A DNA stretch of 64,000 nucleotides from ANME-2 cluster archaeon (GTDB lineage: Archaea; Halobacteriota; Methanosarcinia; Methanosarcinales; Methanocomedenaceae), in assembly GCA_023544605.1 (NCBI GenBank), contig JAMJFQ010000001.1:14020-78019 (forward strand), read 5' to 3'. A program made the position numbers and the translations under genes. The notes beneath the pieces were generated by a model. The model was not told where the DNA came from. It made no database searches and saw only the letters and a list, made by a program, of their open reading frames with translations. Positions 1-9,367 of the stretch are shown here, piece after piece; position 1 is the stretch's first letter, and each line of letters opens with the position of its first letter.

Positions 1-1411
1 TTGAGGCCATCTCTGGTATCTCTATTCGGTTGACCTTCTGTTTTATGATTCTATGCCCCTTCTCATCTACTTCTCTGACCTCACCTGAACCGCCTGTGTT
101 CAAGAGGTAGCATTGTACCTTATCGCTGTTATTCTTCACGAAATCGTAGAACCAGTTACCTTCATCTTCTTCATTTCCCACGATGAAAGGATTGGTCCCG
201 ACCACGCGTACCGATTCACCTATTCTTGTAGGATCACCGGCTGAGGTCTCGATAGACTCGCCCAGCATGAAATAGGCGGCAGCCTGTTCGGGTGTCAGTT
301 TAGACGCCATAGGTACTACAGTATTACGGCGGGTGATGAAAGCAATGATCATCCCGTCGATCTCACCTAGCGGGGGCAGGTCGATGGAATCAGTGATGTT
401 CTCCTCGCCCAGGTCGGTCCGCTGTATCACACCCCTGCCATTTCCTGTCAGGGTCTCATCAAGGAACTCGACCTTTCCGGTATGGTCTACCATCACGTTC
501 TCAAATACCGCATCCCGTCCCTGGGCTGCTTTGTATATCAGCGGTTGGTGCTCTGGATAGATGTCGGTCTTAAGGTAGAACCCTCTCTCAGTACCAAGGG
601 CTGAACCGTCCTTCTTAAGCAATACAATATCATCCTGGACGATCTCAACACCTTCACCCTCACCGAACAGGGCATGGTTGTGGCATGAATGGGTTGTCTT
701 GCCTGTACCAGATAAACCAAAGAACAGCATGCTGTAGCGTTTGAGCTGTCCGCCGGGCTCCTTTGCCCGGACGATCTTAGCCCCTGCATGAATACCCAGC
801 ATATCCTGTGCCTTGGCAAACCACATGGCCATTCTTAAAAAGCCTTTCTTAGCTTCGCCCAGATAGTCTGAACCCAGTACGAAGGTGACACCGATTTCGG
901 GGAAAACCAGTATCTGTCTATCCTTCTCCTGCCATTCGGGTATGTATATGAGGTTCAATTTCGGGCTGATTGCCATCTGAGGGATAGTATCAGCATCCAA
1001 CAGCAGTTTTGCCCACATGTATGGCAGCCTGATCGAATCCTTCCTGTATGTTGAAACATATATGGTACATTCCGGACTGTATTCGTCATTATCACACATC
1101 TTGCGTTTTGTGCTCACAAGAGGTGCTTTCTTAAGATAATTTGCTACCTGTTCCATTGTATTGGGCAGATTTTCCCTAATCTTCTGCTGTGCAGCATTCA
1201 ATTTTGGAAGCTGGACGTCAGGGTTGCCTATGTATACGGTGACTCCTGCACTCCTGCTTTTAACTGATGTAGAAAAGTTGTAGTTACCGAATTCAGTCTT
1301 ATTGCCAACTTTCTCAGCCATATCCTGTAATTCCTGCTCAGTTGCCCGAATTACATTGGTCTGGTTGGGAAGTCCAGCAACAATCTTTCTTACGTCTTCA
1401 AGTATTTCCAT
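1..1411 (-). CDS. pckA: ATP-type phosphoenolpyruvate carboxykinase, C-terminus beyond window
   Basis: Converts oxaloacetate and ATP to phosphoenolpyruvate, ADP and CO2, linking the C4 acid pool to gluconeogenesis in the cytoplasm. About 470 residues are visible and the frame runs off the left edge. The kinase-type P-loop is clear around residues 225-240 (FFGLSGTGKTTH, translated from about 735 down to 680), followed by a DDIVLL segment and GTERGFYLKT, as in the ATP-dependent family. Upstream, DYLGEAKKGFLRMAMW also fits it. The ATG at 1411 is chosen because a strong Shine-Dalgarno (complement of ccccтcc-type sequence at about 1416-1426, read AAGGAGGGG) precedes it. It is a single gene; the next minus-strand gene upstream starts 175 bp away. 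The archaeal GTP-type enzyme looks different, so the ATP assignment is fairly secure. Confidence 0.88.
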   Translation of the reverse strand, partial: MEILEDVRKIVAGLPNQTNVIRATEQELQDMAEKVGNKTEFGNYNFSTSVKSRSAGVTVYIGNPDVQLPKLNAAQQKIRENLPNTMEQVANYLKKAPLVSTKRKMCDNDEYSPECTIYVSTYRKDSIRLPYMWAKLLLDADTIPQMAISPKLNLIYIPEWQEKDRQILVFPEIGVTFVLGSDYLGEAKKGFLRMAMWFAKAQDMLGIHAGAKIVRAKEPGGQLKRYSMLFFGLSGTGKTTHSCHNHALFGEGEGVEIVQDDIVLLKKDGSALGTERGFYLKTDIYPEHQPLIYKAAQGRDAVFENVMVDHTGKVEFLDETLTGNGRGVIQRTDLGEENITDSIDLPPLGEIDGMIIAFITRRNTVVPMASKLTPEQAAAYFMLGESIETSAGDPTRIGESVRVVGTNPFIVGNEEDEGNWFYDFVKNNSDKVQCYLLNTGGSGEVREVDEKGHRIIKQKVNRIEIPEMAS

Positions 1412-1585
1412 GCTTCCCCTCCTTGGAGGCGTACTATTTTACTTTGTCGATTTAACAATTCGATCGTTAATTTCTTTTAACGACCTGCAACTATCGTGAT
1501 CTTTCATGAACCCAATAGTAAATTAAGTTTTAGAGGTAAAATAAAATTTAAAAATTAATCACAGTTACTATGCTAAAAGGATACA

Positions 1586-1942
1586 TTATTTTACAAAGCT
1601 ACCCAGGGAGGATGTGGTCTTGAGTCCCATTTCTGTAAGGTAATAAGTCTGGAAACTCCCATCACGCCGGGATTCTACCATGCCTGCATCCTTTAGCAGC
1701 TTAAGATGATACGACAGGGCAGGATATTTATATTCAGTGATCTCCACAAGCACGCACACGCACAGGTCACATACCTCCAGCGCCTTGAGAATTCTAAGCC
1801 TTACAGGGTCACAAAGCACCCTGAACAGTGAGGCAGCTGTACTAACATCCTCATGCATTGCTTTTTTTACTTTTTGATCCATATCCGGAGATAGTTCGTA
1901 AGGGATGATACACTCCTTTTTTTTTGGATTATTCTTCTTCAT
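1586..1942 (-). CDS. ArsR-family winged-helix transcriptional regulator
   Basis: 118-residue cytoplasmic DNA-binding protein with the ArsR/SmtB fold. Residues about 37-105 give LFRVLCDPVRLRILKAL, then DLCVCVLVEI, then YPALSYHLKLLKDAGMVESRR, which is the classic recognition helix and wing. The CVC in the DLCVCVL helix matches the position of the metal- or metalloid-sensing cysteines (ELCVCDL) of ArsR proteins, so a thiol-responsive sensor is possible. The N-terminus is lysine and asparagine rich. It stands alone on the minus strand upstream of the PEP carboxykinase gene; no arsenic or metal transport gene is next to it, so its ligand and target are unknown. Confidence 0.85.
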   Translation of the reverse strand: MKKNNPKKKECIIPYELSPDMDQKVKKAMHEDVSTAASLFRVLCDPVRLRILKALEVCDLCVCVLVEITEYKYPALSYHLKLLKDAGMVESRRDGSFQTYYLTEMGLKTTSSLGSFVK

Positions 1943-2023
1943 ATTTTCATCTATTTAAACCATCATCTTTTGTTCAGGTATTAAGATCAAACGGTAAATA
2001 ATCATTGCAGCAAAGGATAATAT

Positions 2024-2407
2024 TCAACAGCTGTCCAGCATTTCTCTTATCTGGTAAGTAATATGGTCTATTTCTACAAATAGTGGACCCAGAGATGAAT
2101 TTTCGCCTGCAAGCACGACAATGAGTGCTTTGTTACCTGCACCTACTATGATAAGTTTGCTGCGTTCACATTCAATGACCACGCGTTGTGCAAGATCATT
2201 CTTCCCCTGCCCTATCATGATATCGGCCGCGTTTTTCAATGCAGAACTCATAGCTGCAAGTGTATCAGCATTGGTATTTAATGGTACTGAAGAAGCCAGA
2301 TTAACACCGCTGCGGCTTGCAACAACTACTGCTTCTATGTTACCCTTTGACTTAAAGCCGATAAGCAGTTCCATCAGTTCCGCTAAAACATCACTTGTCA
2401 TGGTCAT
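2024..2407 (-). CDS. Roadblock/LC7 domain protein
   Basis: 127 residues covering one Roadblock/LC7 (longin-like) domain: an N-terminal helix, GNIEAVVVASRSGVNLAS, a helix ending in AADIMIG, then strands VVIECERSKLIIVGAGNKALIVVLA and a C-terminal helix. Such proteins dimerise and usually modulate small GTPases (MglB type) in prokaryotes; no MglA-like GTPase lies beside it. It is monocistronic, 80 bp upstream of the ArsR gene on the same strand, and no strong ribosome-binding site is seen at the ATG. The function here is open. Confidence 0.8.
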   Translation of the reverse strand: MTMTSDVLAELMELLIGFKSKGNIEAVVVASRSGVNLASSVPLNTNADTLAAMSSALKNAADIMIGQGKNDLAQRVVIECERSKLIIVGAGNKALIVVLAGENSSLGPLFVEIDHITYQIREMLDSC

Positions 2408-2592
2408 AATCTATTTTGTTCACATTATAGTAAAGGTGTTTATTTTTCAATTTTATAATCTTTAACGCAATATAAATATAAGTTTGCCGCTTACATAACC
2501 CACAATATTTCAATAAATGATATTATAAGCCATATTACATATATATACGCGTCATAATAGATTGAACATGATCAATGAGGGGATGAATTACA

Positions 2593-4215
2593 TTGGCGAA
2601 AGATTCGATAGGCATAATCTTTGGAAAAACAGGGACACATGATTTCAGGTTTGCTGTGCCAAATAGCAGCGATGTTAAACGTACGGATTATGTAAAAGCC
2701 TGGCACGAGACCGACGGTTGGACACTTGCCCAGGTCATATCAATGACCCGTACTAGTGACGATTTCAAACTGGACGAAGCCGCCGATGCGGCAGGAGGGG
2801 CAAAGGTGGACAGCCCCAACAGCAATCTTGTCGCCGAGGCCGTGGTAATAGGAAGTAGGGGTGATGACGGACTATTAAGGTCGCCCCGCACTCCTTTTAT
2901 TCCCGGGGACAAGGTATTTGATGCAGACCATCAACTGATTCGCGCAACCCTGGGGCTGTCCCATGGCGATATATATATGGGACTGCTGGAAGGGCATGAC
3001 ATCAAGGTGACCCTTGATATGAACAGCCTCATCCAGAAGCACTGCAGTATCCTGGCCAAAACAGGCAGCGGGAAATCATATACTGCGGGTGTCATACTGG
3101 AAGAGATACTTGAACAGGATGTACCGCTGCTTATTATTGACCCTCACGGGGAATACAGTTCACTTAAGGAACCGGGCTCAGGGAACCAGGCAGACCTGTA
3201 TAAGAAATACGACATCTCACCCCGGAGCTATGCTTCCAATATCACGGTGTACACACCTGCCAACAAAGTATTGAACCCGAATGCTGATGACGTATTCAGG
3301 CTCGACGGTATGAACCTGAGCCCCCAGGACCTGATACAGATACTTCCTGATGAAAAATCCAGTAACATGCAGGGTATACTGTTCGAAGCCATTTCCAAGA
3401 TCCGTGCTGAGATGGAGCACTATACTCTTGACGATATTATTTTCGAGGTGGGTAATAATAAGAGCAAACTGAAATGGAATGTGATTTCTTCCCTGGAATC
3501 TATACGGGACGTGGATATTCTCTCTGACAACCCCACCACGTTGGAAGAACTGTTCAGCCGTGGCCGGGCCGCCATCATTGATATGAAGGGCGTAGCCCCA
3601 CAGCTGCAATCGATGATCGTTGCAAAACTGTGTGGTGACCTGTTCGAGGCCAGGAAGATGGGAAATGTACCGCCAGGAATGCTGGTGGTGGAAGAAGCCC
3701 ACAACTTCTGCCCTGAGCGGGGATTCGACAAGACCCAGAGCACGGAAATACTGCGTACCATTGCATCAGAGGGGCGTAAGTTCGGGCTGGGAATGATGGT
3801 TATCAGCCAGCGGCCGGCCCGTGTGGACAAGAACGTGCTGAGCCAGTGCAATACCCAGATCATCATGAAGATGACAAATCCCAACGACCTGAAAGCCATA
3901 AGCAAGGGGCTGGAAGGTATCAGCAGCGAGGTGGAAGAGGAACTGAAAAGACTTCCGCCAGGTGTGGGTATGCTGGTCTCGAACGATATCGAACAACCGG
4001 TACTGGTGGACATCAGGGTACGCAAGAGTAAACATGGCGGGGAGTCAGTGAACATAGCCAAATCCACAGGCCAGCAAAAAACGTCACACGAGGATGTAAA
4101 AAGAACACCAGCCAGACCGATGTCTTCAACAAACCAGCCATCACGAAAGGAATCGCACCCGACAAAGTCTGAAGGTGGCGGATTGTTTAAAAAGGTGTTC
4201 GGGTCAGGTAAATAA
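2593..4215 (+). CDS. HerA-like hexameric ATPase/DNA translocase (DUF87)
   Basis: 540-residue FtsK/HerA superfamily ATPase. An N-terminal beta-rich HAS-barrel-like region (about 1-135) precedes Walker A LAKTGSGKSYTAG (about 155-167), LLIIDPHGEYSSL, Walker B GMLVVEEAHNF (about 360) and an arginine-finger region ISQRPARVDKNVLSQC. HerA proteins pump or unwind DNA, often with NurA in end resection; nurA is not adjacent, so a general HerA/VirB4-like ATPase is the safe call. The C-terminal 60 residues are a Ser/Lys-rich tail. The start is a TTG at 2593 with GAGGGGAT upstream; a nearby ATG at 2583 is out of frame. It converges with pgk, with 18 bp between stops. Confidence 0.8.
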   Translation: MAKDSIGIIFGKTGTHDFRFAVPNSSDVKRTDYVKAWHETDGWTLAQVISMTRTSDDFKLDEAADAAGGAKVDSPNSNLVAEAVVIGSRGDDGLLRSPRTPFIPGDKVFDADHQLIRATLGLSHGDIYMGLLEGHDIKVTLDMNSLIQKHCSILAKTGSGKSYTAGVILEEILEQDVPLLIIDPHGEYSSLKEPGSGNQADLYKKYDISPRSYASNITVYTPANKVLNPNADDVFRLDGMNLSPQDLIQILPDEKSSNMQGILFEAISKIRAEMEHYTLDDIIFEVGNNKSKLKWNVISSLESIRDVDILSDNPTTLEELFSRGRAAIIDMKGVAPQLQSMIVAKLCGDLFEARKMGNVPPGMLVVEEAHNFCPERGFDKTQSTEILRTIASEGRKFGLGMMVISQRPARVDKNVLSQCNTQIIMKMTNPNDLKAISKGLEGISSEVEEELKRLPPGVGMLVSNDIEQPVLVDIRVRKSKHGGESVNIAKSTGQQKTSHEDVKRTPARPMSSTNQPSRKESHPTKSEGGGLFKKVFGSGK

Positions 4216-4233
4216 TATAATATTATCAGAGCG

Positions 4234-5472
4234 CTATTTGGCACGGTACCGTGCAGCCGATTCTTTTAGCGCTTCGATACCCGGCAATTTCTCACCGGCA
4301 AGGAAATCCAGACATGCCCCTCCTCCGGTACTCACATGGTCTATCCTTGAATCCAATCCCGACTTATACAGGGCGGCTGCAATATGGCCGCCGCCTATGA
4401 CGCTGAACCCTGATTCCGTGGCAGCCTCTATCAGTTCCATTGTACCCAGGCTGAAGATCTCATTCTCGAACACACCAGCAGGCCCGTTCATGATCACGGT
4501 CTGAGCATTGCGTATCTCTTTTGAGAACGCCACAATGGTCTCCAACCCAATATCATGGATGGGCAGGTCAGAGTGATGGTTCTTCTTAAGCATTTCTATG
4601 AATTCTTCCACCCGCTCCCCATCCTTATTCAGTGCAACATCAAAGGGCAGTCCTATCTGGTCATTAAACCTGTCCAGCAGTTGTTCTGCAAGCGGTATCT
4701 GGTCAACATATCCCTGACTCTGGATGAATTCCATGTTAGGTTTGCCTATATCCACACCTTTTGCAGCCAGGAAGATGTTCGACACCACACCGGTTAACAA
4801 TACTCTATCAGCCTTTTTATTTGCCAGCACGTGTTCGGTCACTTTAAGGGAGTCGTCCACTTTGGCACCACCCAGCACATATACACAAGGCCGGTTTTTG
4901 CCTTTACAGCCTCTGCTCAGGGAAGTTATCTCTTTCTCCATCAACCTGCCTGCTATGCTGGGGAGTACCTGGGTAAATCCTATGATCGACAGGTGCGAGC
5001 GGTGGGATACTGCAAATGCATCGTTCATGTAGAAGTCCATCAATGGGTACAACCGCCGTACCATGACTGACATGGCATGTTCCCGGGCAGGCCGTTTCAT
5101 GCTTTCTTCTGAAAAGAACCTGACATTCTCGAGCATAAGGATATCGCCTTCCTTAAGTTTCTTTATTTCTGAGATAGCACGGGACCCGAAGATATCGTCA
5201 ACATATTTTACATCCTTACCCAGCAGTTTGGACAATTGCTTTGCATGGGGTTCCATGGTGGTAAAGTCCTGTTTGCCAGGTCGGCTCTGGTGGCTCATGA
5301 GCACCAGGCGCGAATCTTCCAGTTCCCTAAGTGTGGTAAGTGAGCTCCGAAACCGTTTATCGTCAAGTATCCCCTGGTCCGGGGTCATAGGCGAGTTCAG
5401 GTCCAGCCTGCAAAGAATCGTTTTCCCTGATAGGTCAAAATCGTCAATGGTAAGATAGTCTCTGGTTGACAA
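4234..5472 (-). CDS. pgk: Phosphoglycerate kinase
   Basis: Interconverts 1,3-bisphosphoglycerate and 3-phosphoglycerate with ADP/ATP in glycolysis and gluconeogenesis. At 412 residues it has the usual archaeal length. Visible signatures are the N-terminal CRLDLNSPM substrate loop, LMSHQSRPG, NDAFAVSHRSHLS, VLGGAKVDDSLKV, the nucleotide-domain segment MNGPAGVFENEIFSLGT and the C-terminal VIGGGHIAA. The start is a TTG at 5472 preceded by GAGGT about 8 bases away. It is divergent from argB, with a 235-bp AT-rich spacer. Confidence 0.95.
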   Translation of the reverse strand: MSTRDYLTIDDFDLSGKTILCRLDLNSPMTPDQGILDDKRFRSSLTTLRELEDSRLVLMSHQSRPGKQDFTTMEPHAKQLSKLLGKDVKYVDDIFGSRAISEIKKLKEGDILMLENVRFFSEESMKRPAREHAMSVMVRRLYPLMDFYMNDAFAVSHRSHLSIIGFTQVLPSIAGRLMEKEITSLSRGCKGKNRPCVYVLGGAKVDDSLKVTEHVLANKKADRVLLTGVVSNIFLAAKGVDIGKPNMEFIQSQGYVDQIPLAEQLLDRFNDQIGLPFDVALNKDGERVEEFIEMLKKNHHSDLPIHDIGLETIVAFSKEIRNAQTVIMNGPAGVFENEIFSLGTMELIEAATESGFSVIGGGHIAAALYKSGLDSRIDHVSTGGGACLDFLAGEKLPGIEALKESAARYRAK

Positions 5473-5707
5473 GTATGTATACCTCTGTCCTCTTATCCTG
5501 AAATATCTGCTCTAAAATATAACATGAAGGTAATTTAACCTTTTTGGATAAAGGTAAGAATAAGTTTGTATATTCACGAATGTACTTATGCCAAAAAGAG
5601 ATTGCAGTCACTAATTTACAATAAAGTTGAGTAACAATTAGGGGACCATTAAAACCTTTATACCTTAAATTACATATAAACTTAAAAAGTCCGGAGCACC
5701 AGCAACC

Positions 5708-6589
5708 ATGAATGTAAACCGCGAGCAAATACTGATAGAAGCCCTCCCTTATATCCGTGAGTTCCACGACTCCATCATGGTCATCAAGGTAGGAGGCCAT
5801 GCCATGGTGGACCCAGGGCTCATGGAAGACATAGTCCAGGACGTTGTACTCCTGCGTTATGTAGGTATCCATCCTATCATCGTCCATGGCGGCGGTCCTG
5901 AGATAACCCAGAAAATGGAACAGATGGGAAAGAAGAGCGAGTTCATTGCAGGACTGCGTATCACCGATGATGAGACCATGGAGATAGCCCGTATGGTATT
6001 GGTAGGGAACATCAATACCCGAATCGTATCGTCTATCGGTACCTACGGTGGTAAGGGTCTGGGACTATCAGGCAAGGACGGCCGGCTCATCATGGCCAAA
6101 AAGAAAGCCCTCCAGCGGGTCACCGTTGAAGGCAGGGAACATGATGTAGACCTGGGCTGGGTAGGGGATGTGGAGCTTATCAATCCAGAGGTACTCTTAA
6201 TGGCGGCCGGTAAGGGTTATATCCCGGTCATTGCACCCATTGCAGTAGATGAGCAGGGCAATAGCCTGAACATCAATGCCGATACCGTAGCCGGCGATAT
6301 AGCCGCAGCTATGCGGGCCAAGAAACTTATACTCATGACCGATGTGCCGGGTGTATTGCAGGACCCTGCTGACACATCCAGCCGCATCTCACGCATAAAG
6401 CTTGAACTAATCGAGGACATGATAGGTGATGGCACCATTGCGGGAGGTATGATACCTAAAGTCCGCTCAGCAGCGAATGCAGTGGAAAAAGGTGTGGAAA
6501 AAGTGCATATTATCGATGGCAGCAAGTCCCACAGTATATTGCTGGAACTGTTAACTGACCAAGGGATAGGGACTATGATATACCATTGA
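5708..6589 (+). CDS. argB: Acetylglutamate kinase
   Basis: Phosphorylates N-acetylglutamate with ATP, the second step of the acetylated arginine/ornithine route. 293 residues with the amino-acid-kinase fold: VIKVGGHAM (phosphate-binding lysine), PIIVHGGGPEI, GLSGKDG, NINADTVAGDIAAA, LILMTDVPGVL and GGMIPKV near the end. ATG at 5708 follows a TATA-like stretch (cctttata around 5655, catataaac around 5672), so a short leader is likely. Other arginine genes are not in the window. Confidence 0.95.
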   Translation: MNVNREQILIEALPYIREFHDSIMVIKVGGHAMVDPGLMEDIVQDVVLLRYVGIHPIIVHGGGPEITQKMEQMGKKSEFIAGLRITDDETMEIARMVLVGNINTRIVSSIGTYGGKGLGLSGKDGRLIMAKKKALQRVTVEGREHDVDLGWVGDVELINPEVLLMAAGKGYIPVIAPIAVDEQGNSLNINADTVAGDIAAAMRAKKLILMTDVPGVLQDPADTSSRISRIKLELIEDMIGDGTIAGGMIPKVRSAANAVEKGVEKVHIIDGSKSHSILLELLTDQGIGTMIYH

Positions 6590-6675
6590 AGCAGGTTGCA
6601 TGGTTTTCTTACAGTTAAGCATATAAGGTATCCGAAGTCTATTAAGTCAAACTTTATTGTATGGAGTAACGACCA

Positions 6676-7131
6676 TTGAGCAAGAAGACCAAAGGTGCAA
6701 AGAAAGGATTCTGGGAACGGGCCAAGGAATCAGCAGCCCAGTCACAGGCATTGGCCGAGCGTGAAAAAACCGAAAAGCAAAAAAAAACAGCCCCAACGTC
6801 CGAGTTAAAACCCACCAAGCCTGTTGAAAAGACACCTGAAGAGAGGAAAAAGCTCTATAAGGCTGGTATTATCAAGACAGTGGTTCCGGCTATTATAGGT
6901 ACACTTGCCGGATTTATTAGTTTTTCTAGCATGGGTGATGCTACTGAATATCCCTGGCTTTCTATCATGCTCTTTGTTATTATTTTCTCGTACTATGCCC
7001 AGCGTATAGTGTACCCCATAATAGGATTTGACATGAAGGAGTTCGGCAACAAGGACTGGTTCTATGTGGAGTTCATGACAGTCATTTTCTGGCTCGTGGT
7101 CTGGACACTGCTACTCAACCAGCCACTTTGA
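6676..7131 (+). CDS. Small membrane protein upstream of ABCE1, function unknown
   Basis: 151 residues. The first 60 are highly charged (Lys/Glu/Ala-rich, probably cytoplasmic and helical), followed by three hydrophobic segments at about 65-85, 93-112 and 130-148. It starts at a TTG at 6676 with GGAG 10 bases upstream and ends 22 bp before the likely start of ABCE1, so the two are probably co-transcribed. The three-helix topology and its presence in an archaeon with a DUF106 insertase would be compatible with an EMC6-like insertase partner, but I see no diagnostic motif and do not assign that. Confidence 0.6.
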   Translation: MSKKTKGAKKGFWERAKESAAQSQALAEREKTEKQKKTAPTSELKPTKPVEKTPEERKKLYKAGIIKTVVPAIIGTLAGFISFSSMGDATEYPWLSIMLFVIIFSYYAQRIVYPIIGFDMKEFGNKDWFYVEFMTVIFWLVVWTLLLNQPL

Positions 7132-7153
7132 ACTATTTTGAGGTGTGATCTTA

Positions 7154-8932
7154 GTGAGGATAGCCATAGTTAACAAGGACAGGTGTCAGTTTAAGAAGTG
7201 CGGGCTGGAATGCATTCATTTTTGTCCCAGGGTGCGCACCGGGGACGAGACCGTGGTGCAGGGCGAGGACGGCAAAGCCGTGATATCAGAGGAACTGTGT
7301 GTGGGTTGCGGTATCTGCATAAAAAAATGTCCCTTTCATTCGATCATGATCATAGGACTTCCCGAAGAACTGGATACTCCTGTACACAGGTATGGTGTCA
7401 ACGGGTTCGCGTTGTACGGGCTGCCCACTCCGCTACAGGGCAAGGTCACGGGTATCCTGGGTCCCAATGGAGTGGGTAAATCCACAGCTGTCAACATCTT
7501 AAGCGGCATCATGATGCCCAACCTGGGCAAGGATGATACCACCTGGGACGAAGTACTGGAGATATATTCGGGCTCGGGTATGTATGAATATATGAAAGCT
7601 CTCTCAGAAGGTAACATCAGAGCCTCCCATAAACCCCAATATGTCGATAACATTCCCAAGGCTGTGAAAGGCAAGGTATCAGAACTGCTCGATAAGACCG
7701 ATGAGCGTGGCATTATGGCCGAGCTGGCAGCCAAGCTTGAGATAGAGTATGTGCTGGACAGGGAGATTAAAGACCTCTCAGGAGGTGAACTTCAAAGAGT
7801 AGCCCTGGCTGCCTGTGTAAGCCGGGAAGCCGATTTCTATTTTATAGACGAGATAAGCCCATATCTGGATATATACCAGCGTATTAATTCGGCCCGTATC
7901 ATACAGGACCTGGCAGATAACAGTGCAGTAATGGTAATAGAACACGACCTGGCCCTGTTGGACCAGCTGGCCGATACCGTACATATAGCCTATGGCGTTC
8001 CTACCGGTTATGGTGTTATCACCCAGCCAAAAGGTGTGAGGGTGGCCATCAACCAGTATCTGCACGGCTTTTTAGCAGAGGAGAATGTACGTCTGCGCAC
8101 CGAGCCTATCAAGTTCGAGGAACATCCGCCGCGGGAGCAAAAAGATATACCTACTTTGCTTGAATTTGGCAGGTTCACCAAGAAATTTGGCAAAGACGGA
8201 TTCGAACTGGTGGTGGGAAGCGATACGTTAGGCAATGAAATAAAAAAGGGCGAAGTCATAGGTATTGTGGGGCCGAACGGGATAGGTAAATCTACGTTCG
8301 TCAAGATACTGGCTGGTGAAGAATCACCCACTACAGGCAGTCTGGAGACTGACCTTACCATAGCGTACAAACCCCAGTACCTGAAAGGAGATTATCCTGT
8401 TAAGGTGCGGGACTTCCTACGTGGTATCAACACCAAATTCGATGCCAGTTATTACCAGACCGAGATAATCAAACCGCTCCAGCTGGACGGCCTTATGGAT
8501 AGGATGCTTACCGAACTCTCGGGTGGTGAATTACAGCGTGCTGCCATTGCTGCCAGCCTGGGTAAAACCGCTGATCTGTATATATTTGACGAGCCCAGTG
8601 CCCACCTGGATGTGGAACAGCGTGCCCTGGCCACCAGGGTTATCCGCAGGTTCGCTGAGAACAATAATGTGACTGCCATGGTAGTGGACCATGATATTTA
8701 TATGATCGATATGCTATCCGAACGGCTTATAGTGTTTGAGGGACAACCTGCAATAAGAGGTGAGGTTCACGGCCCCTTTAATATGCGAAAGGGGATGAAC
8801 CTGTTTTTGAAGAACCTTAATATAACCTTCAGGCGAGACGACGAAACACGCCGGCCCAGGGTGAATAAATCTCATTCCAAACTGGACAGGCAACAGAAAT
8901 CGATGGGTGAATATTATTACACATTAGAATAG
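7154..8932 (+). CDS. ABCE1 / RNase L inhibitor homologue, ribosome recycling ATPase
   Basis: Splits post-termination ribosomes into subunits and takes part in archaeal initiation. The N-terminus holds two [4Fe-4S] sites: an irregular cluster site beginning CQFKKCGLECIHFCP and the ferredoxin-like CVGCGICIKKCPF. Two ABC domains follow: Walker A GPNGVGKST with LSGGELQRVA and Walker B FIDEISPYLD, then GPNGIGKST with LSGGELQRAA and IFDEPSAHLD. The first Walker B has DEI instead of DEP. A GTG at 7145 is in frame, but GAGGTG at 7140-7145 makes the GTG at 7154 (residues VRIAIVNK) the better start. About 592 residues, the normal length. Confidence 0.95.
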   Translation: MRIAIVNKDRCQFKKCGLECIHFCPRVRTGDETVVQGEDGKAVISEELCVGCGICIKKCPFHSIMIIGLPEELDTPVHRYGVNGFALYGLPTPLQGKVTGILGPNGVGKSTAVNILSGIMMPNLGKDDTTWDEVLEIYSGSGMYEYMKALSEGNIRASHKPQYVDNIPKAVKGKVSELLDKTDERGIMAELAAKLEIEYVLDREIKDLSGGELQRVALAACVSREADFYFIDEISPYLDIYQRINSARIIQDLADNSAVMVIEHDLALLDQLADTVHIAYGVPTGYGVITQPKGVRVAINQYLHGFLAEENVRLRTEPIKFEEHPPREQKDIPTLLEFGRFTKKFGKDGFELVVGSDTLGNEIKKGEVIGIVGPNGIGKSTFVKILAGEESPTTGSLETDLTIAYKPQYLKGDYPVKVRDFLRGINTKFDASYYQTEIIKPLQLDGLMDRMLTELSGGELQRAAIAASLGKTADLYIFDEPSAHLDVEQRALATRVIRRFAENNNVTAMVVDHDIYMIDMLSERLIVFEGQPAIRGEVHGPFNMRKGMNLFLKNLNITFRRDDETRRPRVNKSHSKLDRQQKSMGEYYYTLE

Positions 8933-8988
8933 AGTTAGAATTGTATTTAATATAAATACATTGCAGAATATAGATTTAAATAACAAGA

Positions 8989-8998
8989 TTTATATAAG
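8989..8998 (+). promoter_or_regulatory. Archaeal TATA box of the cytochrome operon
   Basis: TTTATATAAG lies 30-39 bases before the TTG at 9028, the spacing expected for a transcript with a very short leader. A second AT-rich element (taatataaatac) occurs around 8947-8960. The assignment rests on sequence and spacing alone. Confidence 0.45.
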
Positions 8999-9027
8999 AA
9001 ATTCTTTACTATCAAGCGTGGTGAGTA

Positions 9028-9285
9028 TTGTTGGACTCAAAGGAAATAAAATTTTTATTGTCGGTAATACTTCAAATTCCAGTATGGCTAACTGGTGTTT
9101 ACTGGGGCATATACTGGATGTTCAATTGGATATTAGGTGCTGATTCTCATCCGGGAGAATCAGGATTGACACAGGTGGGAGGCACTATCATTTGTGGGCT
9201 TCTGCTTTACGCTATTATATTGTTCACATACGGTTTCCTGGCATATTCATTCGACCTGCCAAAACCGTTTTGTAAAAAAACATGA
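9028..9285 (+). CDS. Small two-helix membrane protein, first gene of cytochrome operon
   Basis: 85 residues with two strongly hydrophobic segments (about 8-35 and 50-75) separated by a short loop containing DSHPGES. No cysteine haem motif and no family I recognise. It starts at TTG 9028 (or the next codon, TTG 9031) just downstream of a TATA box, and it precedes the 9-haem cytochrome gene by 82 bp in the same direction. By position it could be a membrane partner or quinone-side subunit of the cytochromes; that is inference. Confidence 0.6.
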   Translation: MLDSKEIKFLLSVILQIPVWLTGVYWGIYWMFNWILGADSHPGESGLTQVGGTIICGLLLYAIILFTYGFLAYSFDLPKPFCKKT

Positions 9286-9367
9286 GGATCATATTGTGAG
9301 AGAAAAGTAAAAATTCCAACGTTGTGGATTACACGGACAGGTAATAATAAAACATGAGGGCAAGGGT

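Noticed and set aside
3420..4244. 274-residue minus-strand frame inside the HerA-like gene
   Set aside because: Ser/Pro/Ile-rich translation of the complementary strand; the plus-strand ATPase has all motifs.
5444..5887. 147-residue minus-strand frame overlapping the argB start
   Set aside because: It lies antiparallel to a clear acetylglutamate kinase and the divergent spacer; no family features.
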